25,348 bases of DNA from NCBI GenBank assembly GCA_026389675.1, contig JAPLHJ010000033.1, positions 1 through 25,348 on the forward strand. The letters are read 5' to 3'. This document shows, piece by piece, positions 23,965-25,348 of this stretch. This stretch comes from Chloroflexota bacterium (GTDB lineage: Bacteria > Chloroflexota > Dehalococcoidia > GIF9 > UBA5629). The first letter of the stretch is position 1; each line of letters begins with the position of its first letter. The notes beneath the pieces are model-generated. The model had not been told where the DNA came from, made no database searches, and worked only from the letters and a program-made list of their open reading frames with translations. A program made the position numbers and the translations under genes.

Positions 23965-24552
23965 TCAGTCGATGCTGTCCTTGGTGCTGGGGACGCTGCC
24001 GGAGATGCGCGGGTCGAGGCGTGTGGCCATATCCAGGGCGCGGGCCAGTGCTTTGAAGAGCGCTTCGGCCTTGTGATGGTCGTTCTTGCCGCTCAGTACC
24101 CAGGCATGGATATTGATACGTGCCTCCTGGGCAAAAGAAACGAAGAAGTGGTGCACGAGGTCGGAGTGCATCTCGGATATCATGGCTTCCTTGATAGATG
24201 TCTCGATGACGGCATGTCCGCGGCCGGAGATGTCCAGCGCTACCAGTGCCACGGCTTCGTCCATGGGCACGATGGCGTGCGCCATTCGGACGATGCCCAG
24301 CTTGTCTCCTAACGCCTGATTGAAGGCCCGCCCCAGCGAGATGGCCACGTCTTCCACCACGTGATGCTGGTCCGGTCCGTTGGCGGATATCTTGAGGTCG
24401 AAGATGCCGTGTTGCGCAAGCTGGCAGAGCATGTGGTCGAAGAAAAGGATGCCGGTGGTTATATCGTATTTGCTGCTGCCGTCGATATTGACCTCGACCT
24501 TAATCGAAGTTTCCCTGGTACGGCGGGTTACGCTCGCTTTGCGTTCGGCCAT
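23965..24552 (-). CDS. hisB: Imidazoleglycerol-phosphate dehydratase
   Basis: Histidine-biosynthesis enzyme of 195 residues that dehydrates imidazole glycerol phosphate to imidazole acetol phosphate, using manganese in the cytoplasm. The metal-binding signatures are clear: FFDHM (37-41), DQHHVVEDVAISLG (61-74) and NDHHKAEALFKALARAL (157 onward). Length is normal for a monofunctional HisB, with no phosphatase domain. ATG 24552 has AGAGGT upstream. It lies 39 bases after hisC, the next-but-one reaction in the pathway, in the same operon. The C-terminal SVPSTKDSID is close to the usual IPSTKG ending. Confidence 0.96.
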   Translation of the reverse strand: MAERKASVTRRTRETSIKVEVNIDGSSKYDITTGILFFDHMLCQLAQHGIFDLKISANGPDQHHVVEDVAISLGRAFNQALGDKLGIVRMAHAIVPMDEAVALVALDISGRGHAVIETSIKEAMISEMHSDLVHHFFVSFAQEARINIHAWVLSGKNDHHKAEALFKALARALDMATRLDPRISGSVPSTKDSID

Positions 24553-24591
24553 TTGCTACCTCTTTATTCTATGAATTCAAGGCCAAGGGTA

Positions 24592-25348
24592 TCACATATC
24601 CCTGAGCGCGGCAATCACGCGGGCGGTATCCTCCGGACGTCCCACGCTGATGCGGATGTAATCCTTGAGCTCGGGCGTCTCGAAATAGCGTATGAAGATG
24701 CCCTTCTTCTGCAGGCCGAGGTAAACCTCCTTCGCACCACGCCCCTGCACGGCGCAGAGAATGAAGTTTGCCACCGAGGGGTAGGGCTTCAGCCAGGTGA
24801 ATTCCTTCAGTCCAGTGTACAGGACATCCCGCTCCCGGACCATTGCGTTAACGGTTTTTTGCAGGTAGTTGAGGTCAGCCAACGATTCGAGGATGGCCAC
24901 GTACGCGGCCATATTGATATTGTAGGGCTGCTTTATCTTCATCAGGTAGGGAACTACATTGGTGGGGCAAACGCCGTATCCGGCGCGCAGTCCCGCGATG
25001 CCCGCCCACTTGCTGAACGTGCGCAGCACGATCAGGTTGGCGAATTGCGGAACCAGTTGTATAAGCGAGTTGCCGCTGAATTCCACGTAGGCCTCATCTA
25101 CGACCACGATCAAGTTGAGGGCCAGCAGCTCTCTGATCTCGGCCTCGGAAGCCTGATTGCCCGAGGGGTTATTGGGCGACGCCACGAAGATGATTTTAGT
25201 TTTGGCATCAGCCGCCTTTTTAATGGCCGGCAGGTCGAGGGAGAAATCAGCTTTGCGCGGCACTTTCACCGTTTCACCCCCGGCAATCGCCGTGCAGAAG
25301 GGGTACATACCGAAGGTGGGAGGGCAGTTGATGACCTTATCGCCCGGT
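24592..25348 (-). CDS. hisC: Histidinol-phosphate aminotransferase, 5'-partial
   Basis: PLP-dependent class I/II aminotransferase that converts imidazole acetol phosphate and glutamate to histidinol phosphate. The frame stays open to the right edge: upstream of the internal ATG at 25308 it reads PGDKVINCPPTFGMYPF, the normal middle of HisC, so the start lies outside the window. Visible motifs are NNPSG, VVDEAYVEF, the PLP lysine in RTFSKWAGIAGLRAGYG, and the phosphate-binding arginine in RISVGRPED near the C-terminus. It precedes hisB by 39 bases. Only about two-thirds of the protein is seen. Confidence 0.94.
   Translation of the reverse strand, partial: PGDKVINCPPTFGMYPFCTAIAGGETVKVPRKADFSLDLPAIKKAADAKTKIIFVASPNNPSGNQASEAEIRELLALNLIVVVDEAYVEFSGNSLIQLVPQFANLIVLRTFSKWAGIAGLRAGYGVCPTNVVPYLMKIKQPYNINMAAYVAILESLADLNYLQKTVNAMVRERDVLYTGLKEFTWLKPYPSVANFILCAVQGRGAKEVYLGLQKKGIFIRYFETPELKDYIRISVGRPEDTARVIAALRDM

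Overview
The window looks like a chromosome segment from an anaerobic, lipid- and acid-metabolising bacterium, most likely Chloroflexota close to Dehalococcoidia. This is inferred from gene content: two tungsten-type aldehyde ferredoxin oxidoreductases (AORs), PaaK- and FadD-type CoA ligases, an SCP2 sterol-carrier protein, a zinc-ribbon/cyclase/AAA/TPR protein and multi-PAS HD-GYP proteins. No rRNA, tRNA, CRISPR array or transposase is visible. Both window edges cut genes: a PAS/HD-GYP protein on the left and hisC on the right.

Layout. (1) 1-3742, plus strand: two tandem paralogous c-di-GMP phosphodiesterase-type sensors. The first lost the end of its HD-GYP domain and the second lost the start of its 7TM domain at the same junction. 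A strong hairpin at 3830-3869 closes this unit. (2) 3886-8185, minus strand: a compact operon of HDAC-like deacylase, FadD-like acyl-CoA ligase and PaaK-like CoA ligase, divergent from a GNAT acyltransferase (8529-9332). This resembles the acuA/acuC logic of reversible lysine acylation controlling CoA ligases. (3) 9352-13026, minus strand: a class III adenylate cyclase with AAA and TPR regions, followed by a decayed alpha/beta-hydrolase fragment. (4) 13362-18006, plus strand: an operon of NAD-dependent epimerase, an SDR resembling 3-ketodihydrosphingosine reductase, a four-helix membrane protein and a penicillin-acylase-type Ntn hydrolase. It may modify lipids or N-acyl compounds. (5) 18003-23843, minus strand: SCP2 protein, Fe-alcohol dehydrogenase, AOR, 4Fe-4S ferredoxin and a second, divergent AOR, preceded by an excellent sigma70-type promoter. 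Together they could interconvert acids, aldehydes and alcohols using ferredoxin and NAD(P)H. (6) 23965-25348, minus strand: hisC (partial) and hisB of histidine biosynthesis.

The most unusual points are the double truncation between the two HD-GYP genes, the Asp replacing one cluster cysteine in the divergent AOR, the deacylase/acyltransferase/CoA-ligase grouping, the KDSR-like SDR paired with an acylase, and the unlisted hydrolase remnant beside the cyclase.
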